A DNA stretch of 7,469 nt, taken from assembly GCA_018713805.1 (NCBI GenBank), contig DVOF01000043.1, positions 1 to 7,469 of the forward strand. Direction: 5' to 3'. This stretch comes from Candidatus Aphodoplasma excrementigallinarum. GTDB taxonomy: Bacteria; Bacillota; Clostridia; UBA1381; UMGS1253. How positions within the stretch are numbered: the stretch's first letter is position 1; each line of letters opens with the position of its first letter. A model generated the notes under the pieces. It had not been told where the DNA came from. It worked only from the letters and a program-made list of their open reading frames with translations, and made no database searches. Both the position numbers and the translations under genes were made by a program. Below, in pieces: positions 7,188-7,469 of this stretch.

Positions 7188-7225
7188 AACAAAAAACAAC
7201 TGCCTACGGGCAGTTGTTTTTTGTT
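7188..7225. terminator. Bidirectional rho-independent terminator with UACG tetraloop
   Basis: Bases 7188-7204 and 7209-7225 are exact reverse complements (17 bp) around the loop TACG (7205-7208), closed by a C-G pair. C(UACG)G belongs to the very stable UNCG tetraloop class. The core stem CAACTGCC/GGCAGTTG (7197-7204 and 7209-7216) is followed by six Ts (7217-7222) on the + strand and, read the other way, by six Ts complementary to 7191-7196. It starts on the base after the TAA of the + strand gene and lies 6 bases beyond the stop of the - strand gene, so it can serve both. Confidence 0.95.
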
Positions 7226-7231
7226 AAGCGC

Positions 7232-7468
7232 TTAAAATGTAATTGTTTTCCCGGTTTTTGCGGACTCATAAATGGCCTCAAGAATCTGCGTAACAACGAG
7301 AGCCTGTTCCGGTTTCACGATCAGCTCGGTTCCATTCACAACGCTGTCAATCCAGGACTTTGCCTCCAAATACCCCGGGTCTGCCGTTTCGCCTTCATAA
7401 AAGTCCACGCCGCCGCAGTCTAAATCAACCGTTTTGATATACTGCTTGTCGTATTCCTGTCTCTTATA
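7232..7468 (-). CDS. Gfo/Idh/MocA-family oxidoreductase, C-terminal fragment
   Basis: The reverse strand reads an open frame of 78 codons ending in TAA at 7234-7232; the start lies beyond the window. The end of the protein, ALVVTQILEAIYESAKTGKT plus ITF, is the classic C-terminal helix of Gfo/Idh/MocA oxidoreductases, which use NAD(P) to oxidise or reduce sugars and inositols in the cytoplasm. The preceding SWIDSVVNGTELIVKPEQ matches the usual W-x-x-x-x-x-x-G-x-x-x-x-V-x-P-E-Q segment. The catalytic and Rossmann parts are not visible, so the substrate is unknown. The first four codons seen (Tyr-Lys-Arg-Gln, 7468-7457) fall in adapter-like sequence and are probably not part of the gene, leaving 74 genuine residues from 7456. 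The gene is convergent with the large esterase gene and shares its terminator, so it belongs to a separate transcript. Confidence 0.85.
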   Translation of the reverse strand, partial: YKRQEYDKQYIKTVDLDCGGVDFYEGETADPGYLEAKSWIDSVVNGTELIVKPEQALVVTQILEAIYESAKTGKTITF

Positions 7469-7469
7469 C
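7457..7469 (+). other. Probable residual Tn5/Nextera adapter at the contig end
   Basis: The last 13 bases, CTGTCTCTTATAC, are identical to the first 13 of the 19-base transposase mosaic-end sequence that appears when reads run into a Nextera-type adapter. The match stops exactly at the window edge. This is most likely untrimmed library sequence, not genomic DNA. Confidence 0.85.

Noticed and set aside
7224..7235. Perfect 12-base palindrome TTAAGCGCTTAA, with a core like LacI-family/CcpA operators.
   Set aside because: It lies at the 3' ends of two convergent genes and overlaps the stop codon of the - strand gene, where a promoter operator is not expected. The flanks also lack the TG...CA ends of a cre site.
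7214..7423. Small + strand open frame of 69 codons after the terminator.
   Set aside because: It starts within the terminator hairpin and is antisense to the recognisable Gfo/Idh/MocA C terminus.

Overview
The window is almost entirely one giant coding sequence on the + strand. It is followed by a compact bidirectional terminator and by the 3' end of a convergent gene on the - strand. Base composition looks balanced by eye. The large protein has a Sec-type export signal and is built from cadherin-like beta-sandwich repeats mixed with carbohydrate-active domains. The neighbour is a Gfo/Idh/MocA sugar-dehydrogenase-type gene. Together these suggest a polysaccharide-using anaerobic bacterium, most plausibly a Bacillota/Clostridia member of a gut or similar fibre-rich community. 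That assignment is inference from protein style; there is no rRNA or marker gene here.

Bases 3-7187 encode an exported protein of at least 2,394 residues whose true start lies before the window. Residues below are numbered from the GTG at base 12. In order the protein has: the end of a signal peptide; a CBM6/35-like beta-sandwich (about 22-157); a complete SGNH/GDSL esterase domain (about 188-400, Ser198/Asp380/His383); the helical tail typical of such SGNH proteins (about 425-605); a beta-rich domain (about 640-755); and then a regular array. In the array, pairs of cadherin-like beta-sandwiches (C) separate two copies of a roughly 240-residue domain I cannot name (D), giving CC-D-CC-D-CC. 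Next come a first NodB-like (CE4-type) polysaccharide deacetylase domain (about 1725-1988) with a small beta domain, a seventh cadherin-like repeat, and a second, different NodB-like deacetylase domain (about 2158-2391) that ends the protein. Three hydrolase modules of ester/amide-deacetylating families in one secreted chain suggest a machine that strips acetyl or other acyl groups from a complex glycan. The substrate cannot be read from the sequence.

Bases 7188-7225 are a perfect 17-bp inverted repeat around a UACG tetraloop, with A and T tracts on both sides. It starts on the base after the + strand stop codon and can terminate transcription from both converging genes. Bases 7232-7468 are the last part of a - strand Gfo/Idh/MocA-type oxidoreductase gene, cut by the window edge. 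The final 13 bases (7457-7469) match the Tn5/Nextera mosaic-end adapter, so genuine genomic sequence probably stops at 7456 and this is probably a contig end. No tRNA, rRNA, CRISPR, insertion sequence or promoter was seen.
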